Made by a program: the position numbers and the translations under genes. The notes beneath the pieces are model-generated. The model saw nothing but the letters and a program-made list of their open reading frames with translations, was not told where the DNA came from and did not search any database. Positions 38,549 through 50,106 of a stretch of 64,000 nt of DNA are shown here, piece after piece. Position 1 is the first letter of the stretch. The number at the start of each line of letters is the position of its first letter. Source of the stretch: Anaeramoeba flamelloides (lineage: Eukaryota; Metamonada; Anaeramoebidae); NCBI GenBank assembly GCA_027625915.1, contig JANTQA010000016.1, positions 377,001 to 441,000 of the forward strand. The letters run 5' to 3'.

Positions 38549-38679
38549 TAATAGAAATTCTAAATAGAAACAAAATAATTTAGTAAACCGAAAAATAACA
38601 CAATTAGAATCAATTTATGACTTTACGGAAATAAGTATTGATATATTATTATAATTATTGAAAAAAAATCACCATTAAC

Positions 38680-39024
38680 GATATTTTTCTTTTTTCTAGA
38701 AGAGCTATACATTAAAACAATCAGAGAAACCAACAATAAACTCAAATTAAATATGGGATTGGTTTCTTAAAGTAGTATAATTGGAAGAGAAATTCTAAAA
38801 ATGAAGGATCAAATTGAAAAATTTATCTCAAAAAATAGCTGTAATTTTTAGTAAATTTTGATATGGAAAAACCAAAAAATTTCAAAAAACTGAGACTATT
38901 ACGAAAAATTTTTAACAAATTGCATTCCTAATTTAAAATTTACTTAAAATACTAAGGAGATTACCTTCAAAATTAATTTAAACTTAAGTATACTACTGGA
39001 TAGCAAATAAAGCGTAGCCTTGGA
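38680..39024 (+). repeat. Family I dispersed repeat, copy 2
   Basis: GAGAAACCAACAATAAACTC, GGTTTCTTAAAGTAGTA, AAATTTATCTCA, TTTTTAACAAATT and ACTACTGGATAGCAAAT line up with the copies at 34669 and 63052. It ends about 270 bp before the CDC16 start codon. Confidence 0.6.
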
Positions 39025-39297
39025 ACAAGATGAAATAAAAGAACGATTATATTCTTAAAGAGCGATTATAGTTGATGTGTGTTATTATTTTGATCACTCT
39101 GAATAAAAAAGTAGTTCCTTGAATATTTCAATAGGCAGTGATTTCAAACTCCAAAGGAAAGTAAACGCCAATAATAATCTACTCAACTCAAAATAACAAG
39201 CTCTCTTTTATCTTAATCCCAAAAAAAATCCAAAGATTTCATTTTTTTTTAGGAACAATTATTTATTTGTCAAAATTAATCTTTACAAGAAATAAAA

Positions 39298-42200
39298 ATG
39301 AATAAAGAACTTTCAGAATCAATTAATGAGATGAGAAAAATGTCTGAAAATTATTTAAAAAGAGGATTATATGAATCTGCATGTTTTATTGCAGAGAAGA
39401 TACTCTCAATTACAAAAGAAACAAACGACATTCTCTTGTTCGCACGTACCTTTTTTTTATTAGGGGAATATGATCGAACAATTACCTTAATCCGTTCAAG
39501 ATATCCACAGACATTGCAAACACCAATGGGGATTGAATTGACTGTTTCTTCTATGATCAAATTAGAAGAATTTGAAGATTGTTTTGAATTTTTCGAAACA
39601 ATTGATCTTGAGAATTTCAATAAAAAAACAAAGGCTGCGTTATACAGATACAAAGGGCGGTGTTGCCAGGAATTAGAAAACTTCCCCGAAGCAGTTCAAA
39701 ATTATTGCTTAGCTATCGAAAATGATCCCTTTCTTTTTGAAGTCTTTTCAGATATGATAGCTACAAATATGATCGATTTACAAACTGGTAAGAATGAATT
39801 CTACTTTTTGAAACTGGATTTTTTTTTTTGGTTACAATTTTCATACTTTCTGAAGAAATAGTTAAAATTATCATTGGTTTTACTGTTTGGCTTTTTGTGC
39901 TGTGAATGCTTTGCATTTCTTTTTCTGCAGAAAGGAAAAAAAAAGAAAAAAAACTGTCCGTTAAAAATTTATAAAATTAATTTACATCAAAAAGCAGAGT
40001 AACCAATCTTGAAAAAGTGGGCCGAAACCACTACAAATGATGTGAGTCAAGCAGTTTTTGCAAAATCCTTAGTACATACGTTTTTAAAAATGTTGAAAAG
40101 TGGTGTAAAATACCCATGCTTTTTACTTTGCCATTACTAAAATTTAACTCATAGCCAAAATATTAACTTACTGGAGAGATAATAAAAATACCAATAAACA
40201 TGATGACAATCCCATATAAACGAGAAATAGAGTTCATTAAATAAATTTTAAAAAAGAATTGTGAAGAGACTGAAAGATTAAATTGAAATTTTTTGACAAA
40301 AAACAGAAAATTATCATGAGTTGTATTAAACCCAAAAACCTTTTTATTTCTCAAATTTTGAAATTCTTCACAAAATTTTACAAACAAAATCAATTAATGT
40401 TTTTGAATGGTTTCGATTAATTCAAGATTTAACTTCAAAAGTCAATTTAAATCTGGCAAAATCAAGAATGTATACATGTTATTCCTAACTTCCAAAAACT
40501 AAGCCTGAAAAAAAAACTTGAGTTAAATTTTAGTATTGGGTCAAAGGTTGTCAACACCGGTTATTTACACCACCCTACATCAAAAAAAAAATTTGTTTTT
40601 TTTGAATAAAAATGCATAATGTAAAACTACAAAAAGATTTGGATATTACAAAACAAACAAACGGAATCACTTCTTTCGGAAATCCTATTTGAGAAAGAAA
40701 AAGAAGAAAAATGAAGTAAAATTTTTTTCGCACTCATTAGGTAAATACCAATAACGCAAAACTACAAAAAGATTTGAATGCCCATAAAATCAAAAGCTGA
40801 ATCACTCCCCAAATTTGGCAATCAAGAAATTAGAGAAATCAGCTTTATTGAATTCCAACGAAAAAAACAAAACATCGCACTAAATCCAATATTTTGGGTT
40901 AACAGTGGTGTTACATTCATAGATTTTAATATTACGAAGGTGTATCATTATAATGCACAACTAGACAATTATTTTGTGGTTAAAATCGATTTAAAGTGTA
41001 AAAAAAAAATTTACTCAAAAAAAGTAAAAATAAACTGTAAGAAAAATGATCAAAAAAGGTTTAAATATTTTTTTCTTAAAAAAGAGAAAATTATAATTAA
41101 AAAAATTAATAAGAAGAGAACAAAAAAAAAATTAAAGATTTTTAAAAAAAGGGATCGATGGACGTACTTTTAATATTAATTAAAATTTTAACCAATGTTA
41201 TTTAAACCTTTTTAAATATTTTAAAAGTGCGTCCATAGGTAACAAAAAAAACCAAAAAAAAAAATCAAAATTTACAATCAAAAAAATACAATAATACCCC
41301 CAAAAACTCAAATCTTTCTCTTGACACTAAACTAAAACAATTGAATTTTTGATCATTTAAAAAATGTTTTTTTTAGTATTTTTTTTTTATTATTACCCCA
41401 TTTCATGACTCTTAAATCACACCACTTTTATTTAAAGTTAAACGGTTTAAAAAACCACTTATGAAAACCAAATTTCCAATTTTACAATTCTTTATTAAAA
41501 TTTGATTTCCCAAATGTTTTGAATTATAAAGTTTCCCATCCTAAAGAAATTAAGAACAATAATTTGTAACATTATGCGTTAAATGTTAGAAAATGGATTT
41601 TATACGTCAATTGGGTCTTTATGGCAAATAAACTTTAAAAAAAAATTAATTTACTGGAATTTAATTTCAATTACTTGTTTTCCTTTTGGTTTAATAATTG
41701 AGATTCCGTTATGGATTGAATATATTTTAATTTTTTATTTTTTTTCCATTTTTTCCCGCGATGGGTTTATTTTTTATTGGGAAGAAGAGTTACAAAGGAA
41801 AAAGATCAAGTGGTTACTTGCTAATACTGAGACAATGGAACGCGACAGTTAGGGTAACTTGAAAATAAAAACAAAAAGGCAAAGGCAAAAAATATCAAGC
41901 GTTTAAGCAAATTAGATCAAAAAGAAAAAAAAAATTACAACAATTAAACAACATCTCCCAAATGAACATTCATCATCAATTATCAAATTAAATTAAATTA
42001 ATCAAAAGTGTCGTGGTTTTACTTTTGGGAGTCCTTAATTAAAGATATCATTGTTGTTTTTTTTTTTTTTTTTGATTTTTTACCAATTTCTTGATTATTA
42101 TCAATCATTTTTAAATTTCTTTCTATTTTTTTTTTCATCAATTTTTTTTTCTTTTTTCTTTTTTGTTTTTGCTTTTTAACCATAAAAATAATTTGTGGAT

Positions 42201-43852
42201 GATCTTTCCCTTGAATAATCTTGAAATTTAAGGTTTTTCGCTTAATTTTCCTTTGAGAAATTTAAGAAAAAGAGACATCTGAGTGTGTAATTTTACACTT
42301 CTTCAATAATAATTTAAATATTTTTTTTTTGATAAAGTAAAAAAAAAAAAAGATCATACAAATATCAAAAATACAAGAAATTAAATCCACCTTCATAAAT
42401 TGATAATAACTTTATTACATTTAGAAGGGTTCCAAAAATTAAATTTTAAAATGTATTTTATTATATGTGTATATAAAAATAGAAATAGATCTAGATATTG
42501 AAAAACAAAAGGAAAAATTTACAAAATCCTAAAATTTAACAATTAATAATTAATAAAAATGTTTAGTCTTTCATAATTTTCGAGTGATCTGGTTAAGAAT
42601 TGCTTTGATATTTTGTTTCCTTTTAAATTGACATCATATTTTTTTTTTCTAATTTTGTTTTAATAATATTAATGTTGTTATTAGTATTAATATTATTTAA
42701 AAAAAATCCCATTCAAATATTTTGTTTCATAAATAACAATATTTATTATTATTATTATTATTATGATCATATAAATCAAAAATAGAAAAAGAAATTCTTG
42801 AAAAATTAAAAATCCCAAAGAAGCATTCTTGGCTTTTGTTGATGTATAAAACAAGTTCGCGAATATATACAAATACAAAAGAAGAAGAAAATGAGACTGA
42901 AGAAAAAAAGATTATCAAAAAATTCAAATTACAGGATAACCCTGAATTAATTCTAAATAAGGCGAGAAACCTATTTAGACAAAATCAGCTTTTAGACTGT
43001 TATGTACTGACGAGTAAACTGCTTGAAGAAGACGAATTTAATACAAAGATTTTAGAACTTCATGTTCCTTTACTTGTTGAATTAAACAAAAAAAATGAAT
43101 TATTTCGTTTAGCACATAAAATATCCAAGCAATTTCCAAAGCATTATTTAACATGGTTTACCGTGGGGTGTTATTATTATACACTTGGCCAATATGTAAA
43201 ATCTAGAATATACTTTAGTAAGGTCACAACTTTAAATGAAAGATATGAATATGGTTGGATCATCTTTGGTCACACATTTTCAAAAAGAGAAGAATCGGAC
43301 AACGCAATGACCGTGTACTCCGCAGCTTCAAGATTATTCCCAGGTTCTGTTTTGCCTTTAATTTTCATTGGGATGGAATACTTGACTTCAAATAATTTAA
43401 TTTTGGCATCTGTTAACTTTGAAAAGGCTAAAAGGGTTTTCCCACAGGAGCCATTAATCTATAATGAATTGGGTGTAATTGCCTATAAAAATAGCCAATT
43501 TGAAAAGTCCGTAAATCTATTTTTAAAGGCCTTAGAATTATTTAAAAAGCCCAATAACATTGAAAAGGAACCAACCTTGTTTAATCTTGGTAATTCATAT
43601 CGAAAATTGAAACAATTTGATAAAGCTATACACTATTACAAAGAAGCAATGTCGATCTGTAATCATAAAACTTCCATTTATTCTTCTTTAGCCTTCACAT
43701 ATCATCTAAAGGGTGAACTCAGAAAAGCAATACAATATTACCATAAGTCCCTCGCTTTAGATCCAAATAACACTTTTACAAACGAAATGTTATCACGTGC
43801 TTTAGAAGATTCTTATGTTGGCGATTTTGCATATTTTCCAGAAAAAAAATAA
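39298..43852 (+). CDS. CDC16: Anaphase-promoting complex subunit 6 (CDC16), TPR protein, two exons
   Basis: Exons are 39298-39787 and 42786-43852, joined in phase 1 (donor GTAAGA, acceptor AAATAG), giving 518 residues and a TAA stop. APC6 is a homodimeric TPR scaffold of the APC/C ubiquitin ligase that triggers anaphase. Residues 1-160 match the N-terminal TPRs (YESACFIAEKIL, LLFARTFFLLGEYDRTITLI). The join reads IDLQT-E-KEILEKLKI, as expected before the family's linker. The C-terminal part carries the diagnostic blocks VPLLVELNKKNELFRLAHKI, TWFTVGCYYYTLGQYVKSR, YGWIIFGHTFSK, GMEYLTSNN, YNELGVIAYKNSQFEKSV, LFNLGNSYRKLKQFDKAI and LDPNNTF. Animal CDC16 is about 620 residues; here the disordered C-terminal tail after the last TPR is almost absent. 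Confidence 0.92.
40098..40575. mobile_element. Family D MITE, 478 bp, Tc1/mariner-like ends
   Basis: Left end AAGTGGTGTAAAATACCC and right end GGTTATTTACACCACC are inverted repeats extending about 50 bp (CATTACTAAAATTTAACTC against GTTAAATTTTAGTATTGGG). A TA follows the right end. It matches the outer parts of the element at 50646-51721 in sequence and length, showing what that copy looked like before it was interrupted. Confidence 0.78.
40778..41173 (+). CDS. Hypothetical 131-codon frame within the CDC16 intron, doubtful
   Basis: The frame runs from ATG to TAA. The first 75 residues have ordinary composition (LPKFGNQEIREISFIEFQRK, NPIFWVNSGVTFIDFN). The rest is Lys/Ile-rich low-complexity sequence. 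No family is recognised. GATGGACGTAC just before the stop is echoed in reverse by GTGCGTCCAT at 41227-41236, so it may be part of an eroded mobile element. Confidence 0.2.
   Translation: MPIKSKAESLPKFGNQEIREISFIEFQRKKQNIALNPIFWVNSGVTFIDFNITKVYHYNAQLDNYFVVKIDLKCKKKIYSKKVKINCKKNDQKRFKYFFLKKEKIIIKKINKKRTKKKLKIFKKRDRWTYF
41583..41852 (+). CDS. Hypothetical 89-codon frame within the CDC16 intron, doubtful
   Basis: The frame starts at the ATG at 41583. It encodes a small protein with a hydrophobic middle (about residues 25-55) and a charged end (YWEEELQRKKIKWLLANTE). The composition looks more protein-like than most chance frames here, but I know no relative and there is no second copy. Confidence 0.2.
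   Translation: MLENGFYTSIGSLWQINFKKKLIYWNLISITCFPFGLIIEIPLWIEYILIFYFFSIFSRDGFIFYWEEELQRKKIKWLLANTETMERDS
42214..42311 (+). ncRNA. 98 nt hairpin-rich sequence, copy 2 (candidate structured RNA or mini-element)
   Basis: It aligns end to end with 15745-15841: AATAATC.TGAAAT, CGCTTAA..TTTC..AAATTTAAG, GAGTGT and TTTTACACTTCTTCAATAATAA. The GTGTAA-TTACAC stem is kept. The middle CTTAA-TTAAG stem is kept with one mismatch. The first stem is weaker. It lies in the CDC16 intron, sense strand. Confidence 0.35.
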
Positions 43853-44984
43853 CTTTATTAATGAATTTGTTTTTTTCTAATTTTTTTCTTCGCAATAAAC
43901 GATATTTTATTAAAATTTTTTCTGTTTTTGCTTCATTTATTTTTTTCATATTTAAATAAATATATGCTGAATATTTTTTTATATGATGTGAATGTTATAC
44001 TTTCATAGATACACATTTGAATGGACATAATACTATACAGATTGATGATTATTTTCATTCCTCAAAAGAATACTCTACTTTTTTTAATAAATTATTTTTT
44101 CACCGAAAAAAAAAAAAAAAAAAAGTTACCAAAAACGCTATGTTCATTGAGTTTATTTCAATTCCCCAAAGAAAGGCACCATTTTTTATTTTTTTTATTC
44201 AGACAATAATGTTTATTTAGCAAAAAAAATTGGATTAAAAATGGTTTTTTAATTTTTTTTTTTTTTTAAAATAGAAAAACATTATTTGCTTATCCAATTT
44301 TAGAACAACAAATTAAATAATTAAATCTGAATCGGTATTTAACTCTACATCAACAAATAAATAAAAAAGTCAATTTTTTGTATTTTTTTACTAATTATAA
44401 TCGAGAAAAAAAAAAAGTTTTTACAACTTAAAAGTTAAATATTATTTATAAAATTCTATTATAAAAAAAAAATAATAAATAAATAAAATAACGAAGCTCT
44501 CATAAATTTTTCTTATTATCAAAATGATCTAGAATCTTAAATATAAATAAAATATCAAATTAGTAAAACCATTTGAAAATCTGTGATCTAAACTCTGTTT
44601 CAGTCAAAGATGACACAACGTTTTTTTAAATATCAATTATTTTATATAATTGACCTTTGAAGAACAAATAAGAAATTGAAAGAATAATAAATATCAAATA
44701 AAAAAAATGTTGATATATGTCTGAAAGAAAACTAATTAATCAATAAATTTTCTTAAAAATTTAAAAACTCAAATTCTTAGGACCTTATTGAGAAAAATAA
44801 CAATATTCGTTTTGAACTTCTACTGGTATTTGAATAATAAATAGGAAACATTTTTCACTTCATTTTCCATACTTTTATTATAGAAATCAAGTCCCAAACG
44901 AATTCTGTTGGTATTTTTGGTCTCTATTTGAAAAAGGAAATGTAAATGAAGTGGAATTTTTCACATTTATTTAACAAACATCAA

Positions 44985-45210
44985 GATCAAAGACAGAATA
45001 GAATTGCAATAGAAATCAATATGATTTCTCAACAATCTTTAAGTGGTTTCATTAACCATTAGAATAACATATTTTTACCAAGTGACTATTGATCTTGCAA
45101 TAAAAAAAATTTTGCAACTGAATTACTTTTTAAAAAAAAAATCGAAAAAAAAAAACAAAAATGTGTAAAAATGATTTCAATTTTGAAAATAAAATTTTTC
45201 TTATAATATC
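44985..45210 (+). repeat. Family H dispersed repeat, copy 1
   Basis: CAATAGAAATCAATATGATTT, TTTTTACCAAGTGACTATTG, TGATTTCAATTTTGA and AAATTTTTCTTATAATATC occur in the same order at 57865-58100. Confidence 0.5.
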
Positions 45211-45854
45211 TATATAAACCCTTTAAAAAGTTTATTTTACACATTAAAAATGGCCCCTTTAACTGAAAAATAGTTTATAACTTTATTAGAATATTATTTC
45301 AAATTTTTTTATGTTTTATTGGAATACTTTCTTGAAAAATAAAACATTAAGAATATATACGTTATCGACTTTTTGAAAATTGTTTTTATAACAATTAGGA
45401 ACTATTTTTAAATTATAATTTCAAACATTTTTTTGAATCTATTTTGGTTGAAATCTAAGAAACTAAGTTTGTTTTTTATTTTTTCAAATTTTTTTTTATT
45501 TTTTTACAACTCAGATTATAAATATATTTATCAATATCAGATTTCTAATACCCAAATTAAACATTTTAAAAATATTTCTAAACTAACAATATATTATTTT
45601 AAGAGAATAAAACTCACATTTTTACTAGTAGAAAAAAAATAAGGTATTTTAAAACTTTGAGAAAAAATGAGAATGGATTGTATTGTTTTTAAAATTTTAA
45701 CTTATAAAGATATTAAATTATAGAGATAATCAAAGTTTTTTGATATACTATGAAATAAATTTTTTAAAAAAAATTCCCTTTAAGCCTGTAGATTGCTTTT
45801 AGATAAATAATTGTATGTATATAGATATATATATATATATATATAACTCTATTT

Positions 45855-46398
45855 CAAAAATATATGACTAGCCTGAAAGAATAAATTGAAAAAAAAAATC
45901 ATTTAGTATCAAAAAACAATTAATAATTAAATCTGATTTTTAATTAACTTTTAAATCTTTCTAAATATATAAAAATCTAAAAATGGAAAAATAATAAAAC
46001 CAAAAACTAAAAAAAAGTGAGTCACAATTTTTGAAATGAGCATGACGGATTGTTTATTACTGAACTTTAACCAATAAAAAGTTCAACAACAAGTTTTTTT
46101 ATGAAAAATTAAATTCATTTTAAAAGACATTACATAGTCGAAATTTCATTTGTGATTATTTGTCTTTTCGAAGATCTTTATTTTTTTTCCAAATGTTCTT
46201 TTGCAAAAAAAATCAAAAAGAAAAAGAAAAACAAAAGAAAAAGAAAAAGAAAAGAAAAAAGAAAAAGAAAAACAAAAATTTGTATAATTAGAAAAAATGA
46301 TTCTCATTCAAAAAGTTGAAAATATTTTTTTAATAATAATATGGATTAAACACACATAACCTCTTCGATTAACACTATAAAGTGAGGAAATATTTTTA
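45855..46398. repeat. Family F MITE, composite, second copy
   Basis: The left unit 45855-46033 is 179 bp, the same length as in the copy at 8982, with right end GTGAGTCACAATTTTTG. It continues with ACATTACATAGTCGAAATTT and TTTTCGAAGATCTTTATT as at 8982-9573, and ends near TATAAAGTGAGGAAATATTT. Confidence 0.68.
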
Positions 46399-46489
46399 AA
46401 ATCTAGTTTAGAATCTTCTTGGTAGTTTAGATATGATATAAAAATCTCTAAATAATTTTATATTTCGCTGGAGTTCCATAGATTTTCTA

Positions 46490-47510
46490 AGGGTGTAGTT
46501 GAGTGCTTTAGAGTGCCTATCTTTTCCAAAATTTAAAATAATCGAATAAAATTTAAGATTTTTCTCTATTCTTTTGAATTCTTTAAAAGCTAATGGTGCT
46601 TTTTTTTAAAATTTTGGAGATGAAAATATATTTTAATAAATTTTCTTTTCATTCCGATTAGTAAAAAAACCTAAAGTTGGTTTTCTCGGAGTTTCCTGTT
46701 TTATCTGTTAAGTTTTCAAGGTTTTTTTGGAGTTATCTATTTATTTCAAAAGTTTTCTAGGTTTTTTTTAAACTGTTTGAAATAAACAGAAAATTTTAAT
46801 AAATTTTCGGTTTATTTCGAAAATTAAAAAAAAACCTAACGAAAATCTATTGATTTTCCCAATAAATGAACAGCTCAAAAAAAGCCAATAGGGGTTTTCC
46901 AGAATTCAAAAGAATAGAGAAAAAAAGATGCTAGCTTTTCCGTCATTTAAAAAGAATATAGTAAATCAAAGATTTTACTCAATTCTTTCTAAATTCTGGA
47001 AAAGCTAACAGCTTTTTTTTTAATTTGAGAAATAAACCTATAATTAAATAAATTTTCAGTTTATTTCTCAAATTATAAAAAAAAAATAACGTTAGTGTAT
47101 CAAGTACTGTAGAGTGCCGTTAAGTGTATTAGAGTGCCTAGGTTTTTTTCACTTTTTGTTTTTATTTCGAAAATCTATTGGTTGTCTAATCAAAACAAAA
47201 ATTAAAAAACCTAACAAAAAGTGTTATCGAGTGCCACCAAGTGCCGTGGTTTTCTTCGGGTTTGCTCTTTTATTTGTGAAGTGTTCTAGGTTTTTTTTTT
47301 TTTACTTTAGAAATAAACCGAAAATTTATTAAAATTTTCGTTTTATTTCTAAAGTGAAAAAAACCTAACGAAAATCTAAGATTTTCTCGATAAATAGAAA
47401 ACTCAAAAAAGCCTAAGGAAAACCTATCGATTTTTCAAATAAACAGAAAACTCAAGAAAACCTAACGACAAATGGTAGTAATTTTGTTGAATCACCTCTC
47501 CCCAAGATTA
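46490..47510. repeat. Family E repeat, ~1 kb of nested palindromes
   Basis: Many inverted pairs are built from the words GAGTGCC, TTTTCTAGGTTTTTT, AATAAACAGAAAA and AAACCTAACGA (for example 46749-46780 against 47040-47090 and around 47285-47370). Related pieces lie at 7105-7400, 12930-13170 and 28840-28900. The boundaries are approximate. Confidence 0.6.
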
Positions 47511-47939
47511 AAAATAAAAAAACAATAAAATAAATAGAATTTTTTTTAGAATGTTGGATTCATTATTCCAATTAATAAAGTTATTAAAATATTTAACTCC
47601 AAAAGTAAATAAAATGTTAAAAAAATTGAAAATGATTAGTATTAAGATTAGAATGAGTTTTATTGAAAATGTTGAAAAAAAAATTATTGAATAAATTAAT
47701 TTTTTTTTTTTAAAATGATAAATATTATTATTACTCAAAAATGATTTGATTTTTAAAAGTAATTCTTTTAAACCAAGTTGAAAGATTAATTTGATTATTT
47801 TTTTTAAGAGTTTTATTTGCGAATTAATAAAAAAAAATAAAATTATAGAATTCTTTTTTCTGGCTTTTTATTTGTTCAATTAAACGATCTAAAGTCTAAA
47901 ATATATTTAAATATAATGGAAAGTTTTGTATTAATACAA

Positions 47940-49226
47940 TTACATTTTCCAATGATTACCACAATTTAAACAACTGACAAGAACGGTCATGGGCTCATCT
48001 GCGGATCTTGATTGGTATTCAACGTATTGGCATTTACGCTGTTTGCATCTGAAACATTTCAGTTGTGACTCTCTTGCTTGGATTACTCGGCCAGTTGAGC
48101 GGAATTTGCCTTGCTTAATAAACTTTTCGTGTTCCTGGAGCTGATCTTCGGTCATGAAATCTTTATTGTTCATCTCGCATAATTTGAAGGGGGTGAGTTT
48201 TCCTTGGATGACAGACAGTTTCAGTTGGTATTGTTTTTCATTAGCAAAATGAAAGCTTAGTGTTCGGAATTTTTTTTTGTAGAGTTTTGTTGTTCCCTTA
48301 AATTTTTTATAAAGTGCTTTTTGTGATTGTTTATTGTTTATAGTTTATTGTTTATTTTTTGACACAAGAAAAAGTTGAAAATGAAAGGGTTAAGATATGA
48401 TTGGGGTTTGTGTTCGTTTTTAAATTTGTGAGGCAAGATGGAAAGCAAATCAGAGAAATATCGACGAAGAAAATGAAAAACTATGAACATTTTTTTTTCA
48501 CTCATTTATCAAATTTATTTGAATCATTTAGAGTGTAATTTAACCAAAAGGTTTATAGGTTATCAGAGTTGTCATTGAAATTGTTTAGAGTCAAGCAAGA
48601 AAAAAAAAAAAATCCGAATTCAATTTTCATAAATTGCATCAGCAGAGAAAGCCTTTGTTGAAAAAAAAAAAAAAAAAAAAAAGCAAAAAGAAAATTTGAA
48701 TTAAATTTTTACTTTGTTCGATTTCTTTTACAATTTCTTGGATTGTTGATGGTGGGTTTTCAACTGATTCATAAAATGGTAATAAATCCTGAAAAAATTG
48801 TTTTCTGACATTATCTCTAACTTTGTCACCGAGGGATGGCATGTTTTTAACTTGTTTTTTTTCTGTTGTTTTTGAATTTTTTTTTTTGTTCTTCTTTTTG
48901 CCCTCTGGATCCGTCTTTGTGTTATTTTTTTGTTGTGGTAATTTTTTTCTTTTTTGTTTGGGTGAATTTTGTTTTTTGTGTTCTTTGAAAATGTCTTTAA
49001 GCCTCTGGAAAACTTGTAGTGATGTTTTTTGAACCTTCTCATTTGTGCTTTTTCGAAGCTTATTAATGGACAGACCGAGCTTTGTTTTTTTTAAAATTTC
49101 AAAAGTGATTTTTTTTTCGAGAAGATTGTTGAGTATGTTTATAAGATCCTCTTCTGTTTGCTCTGTTAGCTCACTGGAAGTGATTTTAAGAATTTGTTTT
49201 TTGATATCTTGGATTTCTTGTTCCAT
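47940..49226 (-). CDS. Transcription elongation factor TFIIS, two exons
   Basis: Exons are 49226-48713 and 48316-47940, joined in phase 1 across a 396 nt intron (donor GTAAAA, acceptor AAAAAG), giving 296 residues with a TAA stop. TFIIS rescues backtracked RNA polymerase II by stimulating transcript cleavage. Residues 1-75 are the N-terminal helical domain (LLEKKITFEILKKTKLGLSI, STNEKVQKTSLQVFQRLKDI). A Lys-rich linker follows. Residues about 130-240 are the Pol II-binding domain (DKVRDNVRKQFF, LYKKKFRTLSFHFAN, GKLTPFKLCEM). Residues 259-296 are the zinc ribbon with C259, C262, C287 and C290 and the catalytic loop RSADEP (D278, E279). The length is normal for the family. The frame past the donor is poly-Phe and is intronic. 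Confidence 0.93.
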
Positions 49227-50106
49227 TGTAAGGTGGAAAAATTCAATATGAGATAAATATGAAAGTAGGTCAATTAAAAAAAAAGACTAAAAAATGATAA
49301 TGTATTTTTTTTTGGAAGAAGATCCGTGACAAAACCATCCTTGTTTTTACTTTCTTAAAATTGAATTCATTTGTTCTCGCTTAGTTTTTAATTTAAAAAT
49401 ATAATCGTAATAAAATACCCAAGATCGTTAAAAAAATCAAAATTTTTTAAAATACTTATTTCCTTCATTCAAAGTTTTTCTTAAACCCCCGTACATTGTG
49501 GCTCCCTCCCATATCAAATTATAAAAAAGAGAAAGATATTATTTTTTTTTTCATTTGTATCTCAAAAATTGGAATAACTTTTCATGTTTTTATCAACGGA
49601 TCTGTCTAGTAACACTTGCGGTGTTGTCTCTTTTCGTTTGTTCTTCCTGAAAAAGGGTTAATTTTTGTCATCCGTTTGTTTTTTTAAATAAATTTTTTTA
49701 AAAGAAGCACACCAAAAGCAGATTTATTCTCACTCTTCTTGAAACGTTAGCAAAGGTTTATTGATTTTCTTCTTACAAATGTTTCTTCTTTTTAAACCAA
49801 AAAATAATCCTTAATTACTTTTTTCATGTAAATATTCTCTTTTTAACAAACTCAGCATAAACCAACAATTTGTTTGATCATTTCATCAATTAATGAACAA
49901 TAACCAGAAAATATTTGTGCAAAGATAATCAAAAAAAGTTGACTCAGGTTGATCTTTCATGAATCAGAAAGAAACTCTCTTTTAGATAACCCAAAAATGA
50001 ATTGTGAAAGATCTTTGGAAAACAATTTTGAATAGAAAAGTAACCAGATTTAAATTATTTCAATAAAAAGATAATCTTTTCTTCAAAAATAATTTCATTT
50101 ATTTTC
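49227..50106. other. Upstream region of TFIIS and U2
   Basis: About 880 bp of comparatively complex sequence lies between the divergent TFIIS and U2 genes and should hold both promoters. AACACTTGCGGTGTT at about 49612-49626 forms a small hairpin of unknown meaning. I could not identify a TATA box or proximal sequence element with confidence. Confidence 0.55.

Larger units (their letters stand above)
33540..39297. other. 5.8 kb divergent intergenic region between BTB-BACK and CDC16
   Basis: The two flanking genes point outward, so both promoters lie here. Most of the space is repeats listed separately: family I (34669-35000, 38680-39024), the second 920 bp TIR element (35067-35982) and an inverted pair of family J elements (36468-37003, 38013-38548). 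Frames at 33718-33918 (-), 34333-34638 (-) and 37752-37958 (+) match no known protein and are probably chance. Confidence 0.65.
39788..42785 (+). other. 3.0 kb intron of CDC16
   Basis: The GT-AG intron is fixed by phase and by continuity of the TPR array. It holds a family D MITE (40098-40575), a hairpin-rich 97 nt sequence (42214-42311) and two unexplained frames (40778-41173, 41583-41852). A TAT triplet run (42743-42764) precedes the acceptor. Confidence 0.85.
43853..47939. other. 4.1 kb gene-free region between convergent CDC16 and TFIIS
   Basis: Both flanking genes end here. Recognised contents are a reverse family L piece (about 44620-44720), a family H repeat (44985-45210), a composite family F element (45855-46398) and a large family E repeat (46490-47510). 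Frames at 44017-44220, 45433-45642 and 47508-47738 are low-complexity and are not called. Confidence 0.65.

Noticed and set aside
48639-48711. C-terminal poly-Phe extension of TFIIS exon 1
   Set aside because: It lies past a good donor site. Splicing to 48316 restores the Pol II-binding domain and zinc ribbon in frame.
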